A stretch of 64,000 bases of DNA from Megamonas funiformis (GCF_010669225.1 NZ_CP048627.1:558001-622000); one strand, 5' to 3'. Positions 46,399 through 55,844 are shown, counted from the first letter of the stretch. Notes: generated from the sequence alone by a model not told the origin. Program-made: numbers and translations.

Positions 46399-47640
46399 TT
46401 AAGCAATAGTTTTGCTTGAAATGAGTTTTTCTTTTTTAGTTGTTTTTATTTTTAATATTATAGCTATGATGAAGCTGATAATAAATAAAAATGCGAATAC
46501 ATAGAGGCAAAGTGCATAACTTTGAGTTGTTTCACGAATAAAGGATAATAAAAGTGGTCCTGCGATACCAGCCATGCCCCAAGCTGTGAGAATTCTGCCA
46601 TGAATAGCGCTTAATTGTTTTGTGCCAAATAAATCGCTTAAATAAGCTGGCATACAAGAGAAGCCACCACCATAGCAAGAAACAATGATTAAAACTAATA
46701 ATTGGAAGAAAAAGGCTTCAGTTGTATTAGCAAGTGCATAGAAAGCAAAAATTTCAATCAAGAAAAATAAAATATAAGTATTTCTACGACCGATATAATC
46801 GGAAACGCTAGACCAAGCGATACGACCAAAACCATTGATAAGTCCAATAACGCCAACCATGGAAGCAGCAGCAATTGGGCTCATATGAACTACTTCTTGA
46901 GCCATAGGAGAAGCTACAGCTAAAAGACCAATACCACAAGTAATATTAGTGAAGAATATCCACCAAAGTGCATAGAATTTCCAATCGCGAGTAGCTTCAG
47001 CTACGCTATATTGTTTTATTTCAACCACAGAATTAGAAGTTTTAACAGTTGTAGGTAAATATTTTTCTACGAATTCTTTTGGTGGAGGAGCGAGATATAA
47101 AGAAGAAGCTCCCATGATTAATATATAAGCACAGCCTAAAATGACGAAGTTAGTTACTAAGCCAAAATTGCTAACGAGAATTTGCATGATAGGGCCAGCA
47201 ATTAAACTTGCAAAACCAAATCCCATGATAGCAAGACCTGTAGCAAATCCACGTCTTTTAGGGAAATATTTTACAAGAGTGGAAACAGGAGTGATATATC
47301 CAATACCAAGACCAATACCACCGATTACACCATAGCAGATGTAAAGTAAAATAAGGCTTTGTAGATGAAGAGCTAAAGCTGTACCAAACATACCAATACC
47401 AAAGAAGGCAGTGGCAGTAAGTCCACTAATACGAGGGCCATTTTTTTCAACAAATGTTCCTAAAAAACCAGCGGATAAACCTAAAAATAAAATTGCAATA
47501 GAAAATGTCCATGTAGTTTCTTGAAGACTAAAGCCCATTTGAGCCATGATTGGCTTAGTGAGTACGCTCCAAGCATAAACACTACCAATACAAATATGAA
47601 TACCAATTGCGGATAATGCGATAAGCCATCTGTTTTTCAT
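46399..47640 (-). CDS. OFA-type MFS transporter under ZTP control
   Basis: About 413 residues, 12 membrane segments, of the oxalate/formate antiporter (OFA) branch. Marks are HICIGSVYAWSVLTKPI in helix 1, GFSLQETTWTFSIAILFLG, GIGLGIGYITPVSTLVKYFPKRRG and AYLSDLFGTKQLSAIHGRI. Known OFA members carry oxalate, formate, lactate or similar small acids. The start is the ATG at 47640 after AAGGAAG; a longer frame begins inside the leader. A complete ZTP riboswitch precedes it, near identical to that of fhs, so it should be expressed when 10-formyl-tetrahydrofolate runs short. Import of formate or another one-carbon source is the simplest inference. Confidence 0.85.
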   Translation of the reverse strand: MKNRWLIALSAIGIHICIGSVYAWSVLTKPIMAQMGFSLQETTWTFSIAILFLGLSAGFLGTFVEKNGPRISGLTATAFFGIGMFGTALALHLQSLILLYICYGVIGGIGLGIGYITPVSTLVKYFPKRRGFATGLAIMGFGFASLIAGPIMQILVSNFGLVTNFVILGCAYILIMGASSLYLAPPPKEFVEKYLPTTVKTSNSVVEIKQYSVAEATRDWKFYALWWIFFTNITCGIGLLAVASPMAQEVVHMSPIAAASMVGVIGLINGFGRIAWSSVSDYIGRRNTYILFFLIEIFAFYALANTTEAFFFQLLVLIIVSCYGGGFSCMPAYLSDLFGTKQLSAIHGRILTAWGMAGIAGPLLLSFIRETTQSYALCLYVFAFLFIISFIIAIILKIKTTKKEKLISSKTIA

Positions 47641-47704
47641 TATATAATCTTCCTTTCGTAAAAATAAAAAATTATAAAATACAAGAAAACTTATGCCTAA
47701 AAAC

Positions 47705-47810
47705 AAAAAGACCATCTAGGCAAAAATTTTCTTTGCCCAGACGGTCGACTTTTCTATAGCAATGCGGTTCATGTGGTTAATTCCACTAAAATCCGTCAGT
47801 TCCACAGTGC
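47705..47810 (-). promoter_or_regulatory. ZTP (pfl) riboswitch before the OFA-type transporter
   Basis: Read on the minus strand: CTGACGG, the stem GTGG/CCAC, then GAACCG, a variable loop, and GTCGACCGTCTGGGCA, which are the conserved pfl-motif blocks. GACGG can pair with CCGTC as the ligand-dependent pseudoknot. The same CCGTCTGGGCAAA strand forms the terminator with TTTGCCTAGATGG, followed by CTTTTTG. ZTP binding should therefore prevent termination. Confidence 0.9.
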
Positions 47811-47829
47811 TTATTCAATTGATAGCTTT

Positions 47830-47857
47830 ATTATAACAAATATTTAATCTATGTCAA
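47830..47857 (-). promoter_or_regulatory. Promoter of the ZTP-controlled transporter
   Basis: On the minus strand a perfect TTGACA (47852-47857), a 16-bp spacer and a perfect TATAAT (47830-47835), just upstream of the aptamer. Confidence 0.78.
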
Positions 47858-48019
47858 GAATAAAATTAATTTCATTTATAAATAGTCAATATAGTCAAAA
47901 TCGTGATTTTTGTAGTTTAAATGATGAATAATGGTTGTAAATACTAGATTTTTTCCTTTGAATAAGTATAATTTATGTTTAAATAAATTTGTATTTTAGA
48001 GAAGGTGAAGATTATCTTG

Positions 48020-49204
48020 ATGGCACAAAAAACATATAATACTATGGCTGTCTTAAGTTTAATTTTATTGAGTTTCATTTTAGGAACGAGTGAATTTATA
48101 ATTGTGGGTATTTTACCTGATATAGCGAAAGACATAAATTGTTCGTTGACTATGGCGGGTAATTTAATTTCAGTTTTTGCTTTTGCTTATGCAATAGGCA
48201 CACCGTTTATCACAGCAGCAGTTAGTGCTTATAACAGATATTATGTATTATTGATATTAGCAATATGTTTTATCTTAGGAAATTTTTTATGTGCTTTAGC
48301 GAGTAATTATTATATTTTAGTATTAGCCAGAATTATAACTGTGATAATTTCAGGAACAATATTATCTATTTCGATGACATTTGCTTCTGAAATAGCGACT
48401 GTTCAATATCAACCAAAAGTCATCAGTTGGATTTTTGCAGGTTTTAGTATAGCCTCTGTTTTTGGTGTGCCTATAGGTACGATTATTTGTCAAATATTTA
48501 GTTGGCAAATGACTTTTATATTATTATCTGTAGTTAGTATATGTATTTTATTGATGTTGTGGCATTATTTACCAAATGTGGGCAGTGGACAAAAAACAAA
48601 TTTATGTAATCAATTTATTTTATTGAAAAGTATGCGTATAAATTATGGTATGCTTATTGTAATTTGTGGTGCTGCTGGAAGTTATGTATTTTATACATAT
48701 CTGACACCGATTTTACAGCAATATATACAAATTCCTATTTCTATGACAAGTTTAGTATTGAGCTTATTTGGCATTAGTACGATTATCAGTAATTTACTTT
48801 CAGGAAGAATAGCTAGTTTAGGTGGCATGAAGAAAATGCCAATGGTATATTTCTTACAAGCTCTATGTTTGCTTGCACTTATTTTTACTAGTTATCATTT
48901 AGTTTTAGGTTTGATAAATATTTTGCTAATGGGTGTGATAATGTATTTACAAAATTCACCAGCGCAATTGCATTTTTTGAAGACAGCAACAAGAGAAAAA
49001 CCAGAAGCTATAACTTTAGCTTCTGCATTAAATCCTGTATCTTTTAATACAGGTATAGCACTAGGCTCAGCTTGTGGTGGAATAATCATAAATTTTGCAC
49101 CTATGCCTTTTGTTGGTCTAGGTGGTGCGATTTTTGCCATTATCGCTATGATTATCAATCTTAGATTGTTAAAAAATATGACTAAATTTAATAAAAGAGG
49201 ATAA
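48020..49204 (+). CDS. MFS transporter, DHA1 / AraJ-like
   Basis: About 394 residues with 12 membrane segments. LLSFILGTSEFIIVGILPDIA in helix 1 (shown in part) and the GTPFITAAVSAYNRYYVL loop are typical of the DHA1 group that includes AraJ and YdhP-type sugar or drug exporters. Substrate is unknown. The GAAGGTG site lies 12-14 bases before the ATG 48020; a TTG directly before it (48017) may be the true start. It is a single gene, divergent from the ZTP-controlled transporter and convergent with fhs. Confidence 0.8.
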   Translation: MAQKTYNTMAVLSLILLSFILGTSEFIIVGILPDIAKDINCSLTMAGNLISVFAFAYAIGTPFITAAVSAYNRYYVLLILAICFILGNFLCALASNYYILVLARIITVIISGTILSISMTFASEIATVQYQPKVISWIFAGFSIASVFGVPIGTIICQIFSWQMTFILLSVVSICILLMLWHYLPNVGSGQKTNLCNQFILLKSMRINYGMLIVICGAAGSYVFYTYLTPILQQYIQIPISMTSLVLSLFGISTIISNLLSGRIASLGGMKKMPMVYFLQALCLLALIFTSYHLVLGLINILLMGVIMYLQNSPAQLHFLKTATREKPEAITLASALNPVSFNTGIALGSACGGIIINFAPMPFVGLGGAIFAIIAMIINLRLLKNMTKFNKRG

Positions 49205-49207
49205 AAT

Positions 49208-49248
49208 AAACCCCAAAAGTTAATTTAAACAAACTTTTGGGGTTTTGA
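49208..49248. terminator. Bidirectional terminator between the DHA1-type gene and fhs
   Basis: ACCCCAAAAGTT-type arms (CCCCAAAAGTT with AACTTTTGGGG) around a 10-nt loop, followed by TTTT; A-rich on the other side. Confidence 0.88.
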
Positions 49249-49275
49249 TTTTTAATTAATAATTAACGTAGAAAA

Positions 49276-50946
49276 TTAGAATAAACCAGTAATTTTTCCG
49301 TTAATATCGATATCCATATTTTCAGCAGCAGGTTTTTTAGGAAGACCAGGCATTGTTAAGATATTACCTGTTAAGGCTACGATAAAGCCTGCGCCTGCAC
49401 TAATGCGAAGTTCGCGAACAGTGATTTTAAATCCTGTTGGTGCACCTAATTTGAATTGGTCATCACTTAAGGAATATTGAGTTTTTGCCATGCAGATTGG
49501 CATTTTATCAAGACCTTCAGCTTCAAATTCAGCGATAGTTTTTTCTACAGCAGGTGTGTAGTTTACGCCATCAGCACCATAGATTTTTGTAGCGATTGCA
49601 TTGATTTTATCTTTGATAGAATCATTTACGTCATACATGTATTGGAAGTTAGATGGTTTTTCAGTTGCTTCAATAACTTTTTGAGCAAGGTCGATAGCAC
49701 CTTCGCCACCTTTTGCCCAAGCTTCGGAAATGCTTACAGAAGCACCCATAGATTCGCAAAGAGCTTTTAATTCTTGAAGTTCATTTTCTGTATCAGTAGG
49801 GAAAGCATTTATAGCTACAACGATTGGTAAACCGAATTTTTGAATGTTTTCAATATGTTTAGCAAGGTTAGTCATACCTTTTTTGAGTGCTTCGATATTT
49901 TCAGTAGCAAGTTCAGTTTTTGCAAGTCCGCCATGCATTTTTAAAGCGCGAATAGTAGCAACAACTACTATTGCATCAGGTTTAAATCCAGTGAAACGAC
50001 ATTTGATATCAAGGAATTTTTCAGCACCAAGGTCAGCACCAAAACCTGCTTCAGTAACAGTATAATCAGCCATTTTTAAAGCGTATTTAGTAGCCATTAC
50101 ACTATTGCAACCATGAGCGATATTGGCAAAAGGGCCACCATGGATAAGAGCAGGAGTGCCTTCAAGAGTTTGTACAAGGTTTGGTTTAATTGCATCTTTG
50201 AATAATAAAGTTAAAGCACCTGTTACATTTAATTCTTCAGCGCGAACAGGACGACCGCTTCTAGTGTAACCAATGATGATATTGCCAAGACGTTTTTTCA
50301 TGTCTTCAAGGTCAGAAGTCAAACATAAAATAGCCATCATTTCAGATGCAACAGTGATATCAAAACCAGTTTCGCGTGGTACGCCATGAGCTTTACCACC
50401 TAAACCACAGATGATATTGCGAAGAGCACGGTCATTTAAATCGACAACGCGTTTCCAAGTGATGCGACGAACATCTAAATCAAGAGCATTGCCCTGTTGG
50501 ATATGGTTATCGATAACAGCAGCAAGTAAATTGTGAGCAGATGTTATAGCGTGGAAATCGCCAGTGAAATGAAGATTGATATCTTCCATTGGCACTACTT
50601 GAGCATAACCACCGCCAGCGGCACCGCCTTTCATACCAAAGCATGGACCTAAGGAAGGTTCACGAAGAGCGATTGCAGTTTTTTTGCCGAGTTTATGAAG
50701 AGCATCGCCAAGACCAATGCTAGTAGTTGTTTTACCTTCACCAGCAGGAGTTGGATTAATTGCTGTTACAAGAATAAGTTTACCATTTTCTTTTTGTTGG
50801 AGAGTTGTGTTCCAATAGTTTAAAGAAATTTTAGCTTTATATTTTCCGTATAATTCAAGTTCATCTTCTGGAATTTCAAGATGTTGAGCAATTTTACCAA
50901 TAGGTTCCATAATAGCTTCTTGAGCAATTTGCACGTCTGTTTTCAT
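49276..50946 (-). CDS. fhs: Formate-tetrahydrofolate ligase
   Basis: About 556 residues. It joins formate and tetrahydrofolate with ATP to make 10-formyl-THF. It shows the P-loop [61 protein letters not shown] and [18 protein letters not shown] start at the ATG at 50946, which follows GGAGGT; the frame extends six codons further without a better site. It is preceded by a ZTP riboswitch and by folD, both on the same strand, so the folate one-carbon pathway is grouped. Confidence 0.97.
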   Translation of the reverse strand: MKTDVQIAQEAIMEPIGKIAQHLEIPEDELELYGKYKAKISLNYWNTTLQQKENGKLILVTAINPTPAGEGKTTTSIGLGDALHKLGKKTAIALREPSLGPCFGMKGGAAGGGYAQVVPMEDINLHFTGDFHAITSAHNLLAAVIDNHIQQGNALDLDVRRITWKRVVDLNDRALRNIICGLGGKAHGVPRETGFDITVASEMMAILCLTSDLEDMKKRLGNIIIGYTRSGRPVRAEELNVTGALTLLFKDAIKPNLVQTLEGTPALIHGGPFANIAHGCNSVMATKYALKMADYTVTEAGFGADLGAEKFLDIKCRFTGFKPDAIVVVATIRALKMHGGLAKTELATENIEALKKGMTNLAKHIENIQKFGLPIVVAINAFPTDTENELQELKALCESMGASVSISEAWAKGGEGAIDLAQKVIEATEKPSNFQYMYDVNDSIKDKINAIATKIYGADGVNYTPAVEKTIAEFEAEGLDKMPICMAKTQYSLSDDQFKLGAPTGFKITVRELRISAGAGFIVALTGNILTMPGLPKKPAAENMDIDINGKITGLF

Positions 50947-51039
50947 GTGGTTTAGTACCTCCAATAATTAAACTAATTTGATAGTATTATATATTTTGGA
51001 AAAAGGCAATATAAATTTTGCCAAACATATGCTTAGGCA

Positions 51040-51140
51040 AAAAAAAACGCCTGAGCATATATTATTATGCCCAGACGGTCGACTTTTTGATAATAGTACG
51101 GTTCATGTGGTTAATTCCACTAAAATCCGTCAGTTCCATA
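51040..51140 (-). promoter_or_regulatory. ZTP (pfl) riboswitch before fhs
   Basis: The minus-strand aptamer is nearly identical to that at 47705-47810: GGAACTGACGG, AGTGGAATTAACCACATGAACCG, a variable linker, then GTCGACCGTCTGGGCA. The terminator pairs CGTCTGGGCATA with TATGCTCAGGCG (12 bp, two G-T pairs), then nine T. It again shares the CCGTC strand with the ligand pseudoknot. Confidence 0.94.
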
Positions 51141-51162
51141 CTATTTATGAAATTATGCTTTT

Positions 51163-51191
51163 ATTATAACAAAGGCAAATTTATTTAGCAA
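51163..51191 (-). promoter_or_regulatory. Promoter of fhs inside the end of folD
   Basis: On the minus strand TTGCTA (51186-51191, inside the last folD codons), a 17-bp spacer and TATAAT (51163-51168). It gives fhs its own ZTP-controlled transcript in addition to read-through from folD. Confidence 0.65.
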
Positions 51192-52047
51192 GTTGTAATT
51201 TTGCAGCATTGATAGTATTTTGCATGAGCATAGCTATAGTGAGAAGACCTACACCACCAGGTACAGGTGTGATAGCACCAGCTACTTCTACAGCATTATC
51301 AAAGTCTACATCACCAACTAATTTTTTAGGTGCAATGCGGTTGATACCAACATCAATTACAGTAGCACCAGGTTTTATCATATCAGCAGTGATAAAATGA
51401 GGTCTGCCCACAGCTGCCACTAGAATATCAGCAGAACGACAAATTTCTTTGAGGTTGTGAGTATGTGAATGACAGATAGTAACTGTAGCATTTTGAGCGA
51501 GTAATAATTGTCCCATAGGTTTACCCACAATATTACTGCGACCAACGATAACAGCATGTGCGCCATCTATATTGATTTTAGCAGATTGAAGCATTTTTAA
51601 ACAACCATATGGAGTACAAGGTATCATACCATCGTCTTGTCCAATCATCAATTTACCAACATTAACAGGGTGGAAGCCATCAACATCTTTTAATGGGCAA
51701 ATAGCATTTAAAATATCTGCTTCTTCTTTAGTAATAGCTTCTGGAAGTGGTAATTGAACTAAAATACCATGAATTTCTTGGCGGTAATTTAATTCATCAA
51801 TTTTGGCGATGAGTTGTTCTTTTGTTGTATCAGCAGGCATGCTTATAACTTCAGAATAGATACCAACTTCTTCGCAAGTACGATGTTTATTATTTACGTA
51901 AACTTTAGAAGCTGGATTTTCACCAACGATAATTACAGCAAGACCAGGAGTGATATTATATTGTTCTTTTAAAGCTAAAACTTGTTTTTTTGCTTCTTCT
52001 TTAAATTCACTAGCAAATATTTTTCCGGATAAAATTTGTGCACTCAA
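51181..52047 (-). CDS. folD: Methylene-THF dehydrogenase / methenyl-THF cyclohydrolase
   Basis: About 288 residues. The bifunctional enzyme interconverts 5,10-methylene-THF and 10-formyl-THF. It shows YVNNKHRTCEEVGI with the catalytic lysine region, GILVQLPLPEAI, the NADP loop VIVGRSNIVGKPMGQLL and ITPVPGGVGLLTIAMLM. The start is probably the TTG at 52047 (MSAQILSGK), because GAAGG directly abuts the in-frame GTG at 52056. It lies 17 bp after ubiA and before the ZTP-controlled fhs. Confidence 0.95.
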   Translation of the reverse strand: MSAQILSGKIFASEFKEEAKKQVLALKEQYNITPGLAVIIVGENPASKVYVNNKHRTCEEVGIYSEVISMPADTTKEQLIAKIDELNYRQEIHGILVQLPLPEAITKEEADILNAICPLKDVDGFHPVNVGKLMIGQDDGMIPCTPYGCLKMLQSAKINIDGAHAVIVGRSNIVGKPMGQLLLAQNATVTICHSHTHNLKEICRSADILVAAVGRPHFITADMIKPGATVIDVGINRIAPKKLVGDVDFDNAVEVAGAITPVPGGVGLLTIAMLMQNTINAAKLQLAK

Positions 52048-52064
52048 AAATAACACCTTCTTTA

Positions 52065-52913
52065 TTAACTTAAAATATCGATTAATGTAAATACAAAAAT
52101 GACAATAGAAACAATGCCATTGCGCATGAAATAAACTTGAGTTAAACGACTGAAATCATATGGAGTGATGAGGCTATGTTGATAAATTAATGTCAAGATA
52201 GCTATTAATACACCAATATAATAGATAAACGATAAATCAAAATAGATTCCAGCACCGATAAAACATAAAATAGAAATAAAATGGAAAAAAGCTGCTATTT
52301 TATGAGCATTAGCTACACCAAATTGTGTTGCCATAGAATGAAGTTTATGGTCTAAATCAAATTGGCGGTCTTGACTACCGTAAATTACATCAAAACTACC
52401 AATCCATAAACAAACGCCACCACTTAATAAAATAATACCAAATGGCAATTCACCTGTAACAGCGATATATCCACCAGCAGGTGCCATGGCTAAAGCTACA
52501 CCTAAAAAATAATGACAAAGAAAAGTAAATCTTTTCGTATACGGATAAAATAATAAGAAAAATAAACAAATTGGTGTTAATTTTAGACAAATAGGAGCTA
52601 GTTGACTAGCAGAATATAAAAATATACATAGACTGACGATGATGAGGATAATTACTTCAATAGGTTTAATTGCTCCAGTAACTAATGGACGTTTGGACAT
52701 GCGATTTTGTTGTTTATCAAATTTCAAATCGACAAGATTGTCCATAGCTAAAGCAGAGCTTCTAGCTCCTATCATTGCAAGTGTTACCCATAAAAAATCG
52801 TGAAAAGTAGGGATACCCTTTGCCGCAAGGAATAATCCCATATAAGCAAAGGGTAGGGCAAATACAGAATGATGAAGAGCTATATTATTAATATGAGCAG
52901 ATAATTTACTCAA
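52065..52913 (-). CDS. UbiA-family prenyltransferase, quinone biosynthesis (MqnP-like)
   Basis: About 282 residues with eight or nine membrane segments. The prenyl-diphosphate-binding Asp motifs are AMDNLVDLKFDKQQNR (about 58-74) and DVIYGSQDRQFDLDHKLHS. Members attach a polyprenyl chain to an aromatic ring. Adjacent ubiD-like and polyprenyl diphosphate synthase genes point to menaquinone. In futalosine-pathway bacteria this pair is MqnP and MqnL, but the classical 4-hydroxybenzoate type cannot be excluded. The TTG at 52913 overlaps the ubiD stop by 8 nt, with CAGGA upstream; an in-frame ATG exists at 52937. Confidence 0.85.
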   Translation of the reverse strand: MSKLSAHINNIALHHSVFALPFAYMGLFLAAKGIPTFHDFLWVTLAMIGARSSALAMDNLVDLKFDKQQNRMSKRPLVTGAIKPIEVIILIIVSLCIFLYSASQLAPICLKLTPICLFFLLFYPYTKRFTFLCHYFLGVALAMAPAGGYIAVTGELPFGIILLSGGVCLWIGSFDVIYGSQDRQFDLDHKLHSMATQFGVANAHKIAAFFHFISILCFIGAGIYFDLSFIYYIGVLIAILTLIYQHSLITPYDFSRLTQVYFMRNGIVSIVIFVFTLIDILS

Positions 52914-54366
52914 GACCGAGTTCCTGCCATTTTGCATCTACAAGTTTTTTAATATCGTCAGACATGTTAATTTCATCAGGCCATTCACGAGTATGTCCTT
53001 CTTCTGGCCATGTTTTTGTAGCATCAATACCTATTTTTGTACCCCATTTTGCCATTGGTGAGGAGTGGTCTAAGGCGTCAAGTGGACCCTCAACCATTAC
53101 AATATCATGTTTAGCATCAATATTGTTGAAAACACGCCACCAAACTTCTTTTTCTTTTTGAACGTCAACATGTTCATCAACGACAATGATCATTTTGGTG
53201 AACATCATTTGTCCCATACCCCAAATAGCATGCATTACTTTTTTAGCTTGTTGTGGATATGTTTTTTTGATGGATACCATTACGCAATCATGGAATACAC
53301 CTTCAAGAGGGAAATTGATATCGCGAATTTCAGGTAAAGTCTGTTGTAATAATGGTAAGAAAATACGTTCTGTAGCTTTAGCTAAGAAGCAATCTTCCAT
53401 TGGAGGTTTACCAACAATAGTAGCAGAATAAATAGGATTTTTGCGATGTGTTATACAAGTGATGTGGAATACTGGATAATCATCAGCTAATGAATAATAA
53501 CCTGTATGGTCGCCGAAAGGACCTTCACGGCGAGTTTCACCGATATTTACATATCCTTCAAGTACGATTTCACTACAAGCTGGTACTTCAACATCAACAG
53601 TTTTACATTTTACCATTTCTACAGATTTTTTACGTAAAAAGCCTGCAAATACCATTTCATCGATATCACGAGGAAGTGGAGCAGTAGCAGCATATGTGAT
53701 TACTGGGTCTGTGCCGATAGCGACTGCAACTTCAATTTTATCTTTGCCCATTTCTTGATAAGCGCGATAGTTACTAGCACCATCTTTATGAAGATGCCAG
53801 TGCATACCAGTTGTTTGACCATCATATTTTTGTAAACGATACATACCAACATTGCGTTTACCTGTTTTTGGATTGCGAGTGAATACAAGTGGTAAAGTGA
53901 TGAATGGACCACCATCTTGAGGCCAACATTTCAAAATAGGGAATTTATCTAAAGTAGGATTATCTGTGATAACTACTTCTTGGCAAGGTGCTTTTTTTAC
54001 ATATTTAGGGAAATTAATAGCACGTTTTGCAGTTGGAATGATATGGATTAAATCCATTTTATTTTGAAGGGAAATATAAGGTAATCTTAAGATTTCACGA
54101 AGTTCATTAGGAATTTCTTCGATGTCATTTACACCAAAAGCAAGTGCCAAGCGTTCCATGCTACCGAAAGCATTCATAAGTACAGGCATATCGTAGCCTT
54201 TTACATTTTCAAATAATAAAGCTACATTTTTTTTGCCTTCCATTTTGGAAACGCGGTCAGTGATTTCAGTGATTTCTAAATTACAATCAACAGGAGTTTT
54301 AATGCGTTTGAGCATACCACGAGACTCCAAAGCGTTGATGAATTCTCTTAAATCATAAAAAGCCAA
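52906..54366 (-). CDS. UbiD-family decarboxylase (MqnL-like)
   Basis: A 486-residue prenylated-FMN-dependent decarboxylase. It shows YDLREFINALESRGMLKRI, LQKYDGQTTGMHWHLHKDGA, PEACSE-type metal and cofactor region (VDVEVPACSEIVLEGYV), EGPFGDHTGYYS and FTKMIIVVDEHVDVQ. It removes a carboxyl group from an aromatic intermediate, here probably in menaquinone synthesis, since it is translationally coupled to the UbiA-type gene. The start is TTG after AAAGGAG. UbiX, which makes the cofactor, is not in this window. Confidence 0.88.
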   Translation of the reverse strand: MAFYDLREFINALESRGMLKRIKTPVDCNLEITEITDRVSKMEGKKNVALLFENVKGYDMPVLMNAFGSMERLALAFGVNDIEEIPNELREILRLPYISLQNKMDLIHIIPTAKRAINFPKYVKKAPCQEVVITDNPTLDKFPILKCWPQDGGPFITLPLVFTRNPKTGKRNVGMYRLQKYDGQTTGMHWHLHKDGASNYRAYQEMGKDKIEVAVAIGTDPVITYAATAPLPRDIDEMVFAGFLRKKSVEMVKCKTVDVEVPACSEIVLEGYVNIGETRREGPFGDHTGYYSLADDYPVFHITCITHRKNPIYSATIVGKPPMEDCFLAKATERIFLPLLQQTLPEIRDINFPLEGVFHDCVMVSIKKTYPQQAKKVMHAIWGMGQMMFTKMIIVVDEHVDVQKEKEVWWRVFNNIDAKHDIVMVEGPLDALDHSSPMAKWGTKIGIDATKTWPEEGHTREWPDEINMSDDIKKLVDAKWQELGLE

Positions 54367-54408
54367 AAAAATCGCTCCTTTATATTTATATTGCGTAAGT
54401 GATTAACA

Positions 54409-55203
54409 TTATTTTTTCATAGCAAAACGAACTATGACATAACTTATTTCATAAAGTAAAATCATAGGTATAGCAATCATAGATTGGGAAAAAACATCTG
54501 GTGTTGGGGAAATAATAGCGCCAACAACAAAAGTTAAAAAGATTACAATGCGTTGTTGTTTTGCTAAGAATTTTGAAGAAATAATACCTACTTTGGCTAA
54601 TAATATAATGGCTAAAGGCATTTCAAAGATAAAGCCGAATGGCAATAAAAAGGCAATGACAAAGTCAAAATATTGTTTTAGCGAAAACATAGGTTGAAGT
54701 TCTTCAGTGCTAAAGCCCATTAAGAATTTTATCCCAGCTGGCATGACAAAGAAAAAGGAAAAGGCTAAACCAGCTAAAAATAAAATTAGCGAAATAGGCA
54801 CAATAACGGAGATTAAATATCTTTCCATACCGATTAAGGCAGGTAAAACAAATCGCCATATTTGATATAAAACTATAGGTAGAGCAAGTAAAAATCCGAC
54901 AAATACAGCAACTTTAATATAAGTAAAAAATGCCTCTGCTGGTTGCATATAATAAAGCTTTCCAGCAGGGCCTGTTAAGATGTGCATTATGTCTTCAATA
55001 AAATAATAAGCAACACAGCTACCAATACCTATAGCGATTAGTGAACGAATAAGGCGTTTTCTAAGCTCAGTAAGGTGAGCAATAATGGACATACTGCCAT
55101 TATTTGTAGTTGTCTGCTCGTTAACTTCAGTTGTTGGTAAATTTTCTGAAGTTGAAGCAGTAACAGTATTAGCAGAAGTATGTTCGTTCATATCTTGAGA
55201 CAT
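54409..55203 (-). CDS. tatC: Sec-independent translocase subunit TatC
   Basis: 264 residues with six membrane segments, after a Thr/Ser/Asn-rich cytoplasmic N-terminal extension of about 38 residues that is longer than usual. It shows IIAHLTELRKRLIRS (the conserved first loop), FFTYIKVAVFVGFLLALP, LYQIWRFVLPAL and GAIISPTPDVFSQ. TatC recognises twin-arginine signal peptides. It lies downstream of two tatA genes, so a complete minimal Tat system is encoded. An AGGTAGC-type site precedes the ATG. Confidence 0.95.
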   Translation of the reverse strand: MSQDMNEHTSANTVTASTSENLPTTEVNEQTTTNNGSMSIIAHLTELRKRLIRSLIAIGIGSCVAYYFIEDIMHILTGPAGKLYYMQPAEAFFTYIKVAVFVGFLLALPIVLYQIWRFVLPALIGMERYLISVIVPISLILFLAGLAFSFFFVMPAGIKFLMGFSTEELQPMFSLKQYFDFVIAFLLPFGFIFEMPLAIILLAKVGIISSKFLAKQQRIVIFLTFVVGAIISPTPDVFSQSMIAIPMILLYEISYVIVRFAMKK

Positions 55204-55214
55204 AAATTGCTACC

Positions 55215-55406
55215 TCACTTTTTATCTTTTTTTTCGTCTTCATTTTTAGCATCAATAGTTTTTGTATTATCTTCTGTAGAAGCAGAACGGAATTCGCGAA
55301 GACTTTTGCCTACAGCTTTACCGATTTCTGGCAATTTACCAGGACCAAATACAACTAAAGCGATAACCAAGATTAATACAAGTTCAGGAATACCAATACT
55401 ATACAT
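55215..55406 (-). CDS. tatA: Tat translocase subunit TatA (short copy)
   Basis: 63 residues. An N-terminal membrane helix ([21 protein letters not shown]) leads to the [20 protein letters not shown] amphipathic helix and a short, strongly charged tail ending KKDKK. It lies 11 bp before tatC, in the same operon. The second copy is 81 bp upstream. Confidence 0.95.
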   Translation of the reverse strand: MYSIGIPELVLILVIALVVFGPGKLPEIGKAVGKSLREFRSASTEDNTKTIDAKNEDEKKDKK

Positions 55407-55487
55407 TTAAATCACCTTTACTTTTATTTTTATTTTTAGTACTAAATAAAGAATATAATCTAAAAAGTAGTTGTCAATTATTATAGA

Positions 55488-55817
55488 TTATTTAGTAGTT
55501 TTTTCAGGTTCAACTGGAGTTTTAGGTGTTGTTGTTTCTGTTTTTGCAGTAGTAGTATTTTTTTCTGTAGCAGTTTCTTGCATGAAGACAGGAGCTACAG
55601 CTGGTTGTTCTGGGTTAGCTGGATTAGGTGGTGTAGGAGTTATAGAAACGTTATTAGTAGTATTATTAACGGAATTTGATAATTCAGAAGTGGCTTTTTT
55701 AAATTCTTGTAAGCCTTTACCTACAGCACGACCAATTTCAGGCAATTTGCCAGGACCAAATACTACAAGACCAATGATTAAAATAAGGATAAGTTCAGGA
55801 AAACCAATACCAAACAT
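55488..55817 (-). CDS. tatA: Tat translocase subunit TatA/TatB-like (long copy)
   Basis: 109 residues. The membrane helix and hinge ([21 protein letters not shown], quoted in part) are nearly the same as the short copy. After the amphipathic helix it has a Thr/Pro/Glu-rich tail of about 65 residues ([14 protein letters not shown] and [13 protein letters not shown]). Either it is a second TatA or it serves the TatB role; sequence in the hinge (FGPGKLPE) is TatA type. GAGGTGA precedes the ATG. Confidence 0.93.
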   Translation of the reverse strand: MFGIGFPELILILIIGLVVFGPGKLPEIGRAVGKGLQEFKKATSELSNSVNNTTNNVSITPTPPNPANPEQPAVAPVFMQETATEKNTTTAKTETTTPKTPVEPEKTTK

Positions 55818-55844
55818 TTAAGTCACCTCAGTAAAAATTTTATT

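Noticed and set aside
47705-51140. Two long near-identical blocks at 47740-47805 and 51070-51135 looked like copies of a small mobile repeat.
   Set aside because: Both lie in the same orientation directly before genes, share the conserved ZTP aptamer blocks and have proper terminators, so they are riboswitches.
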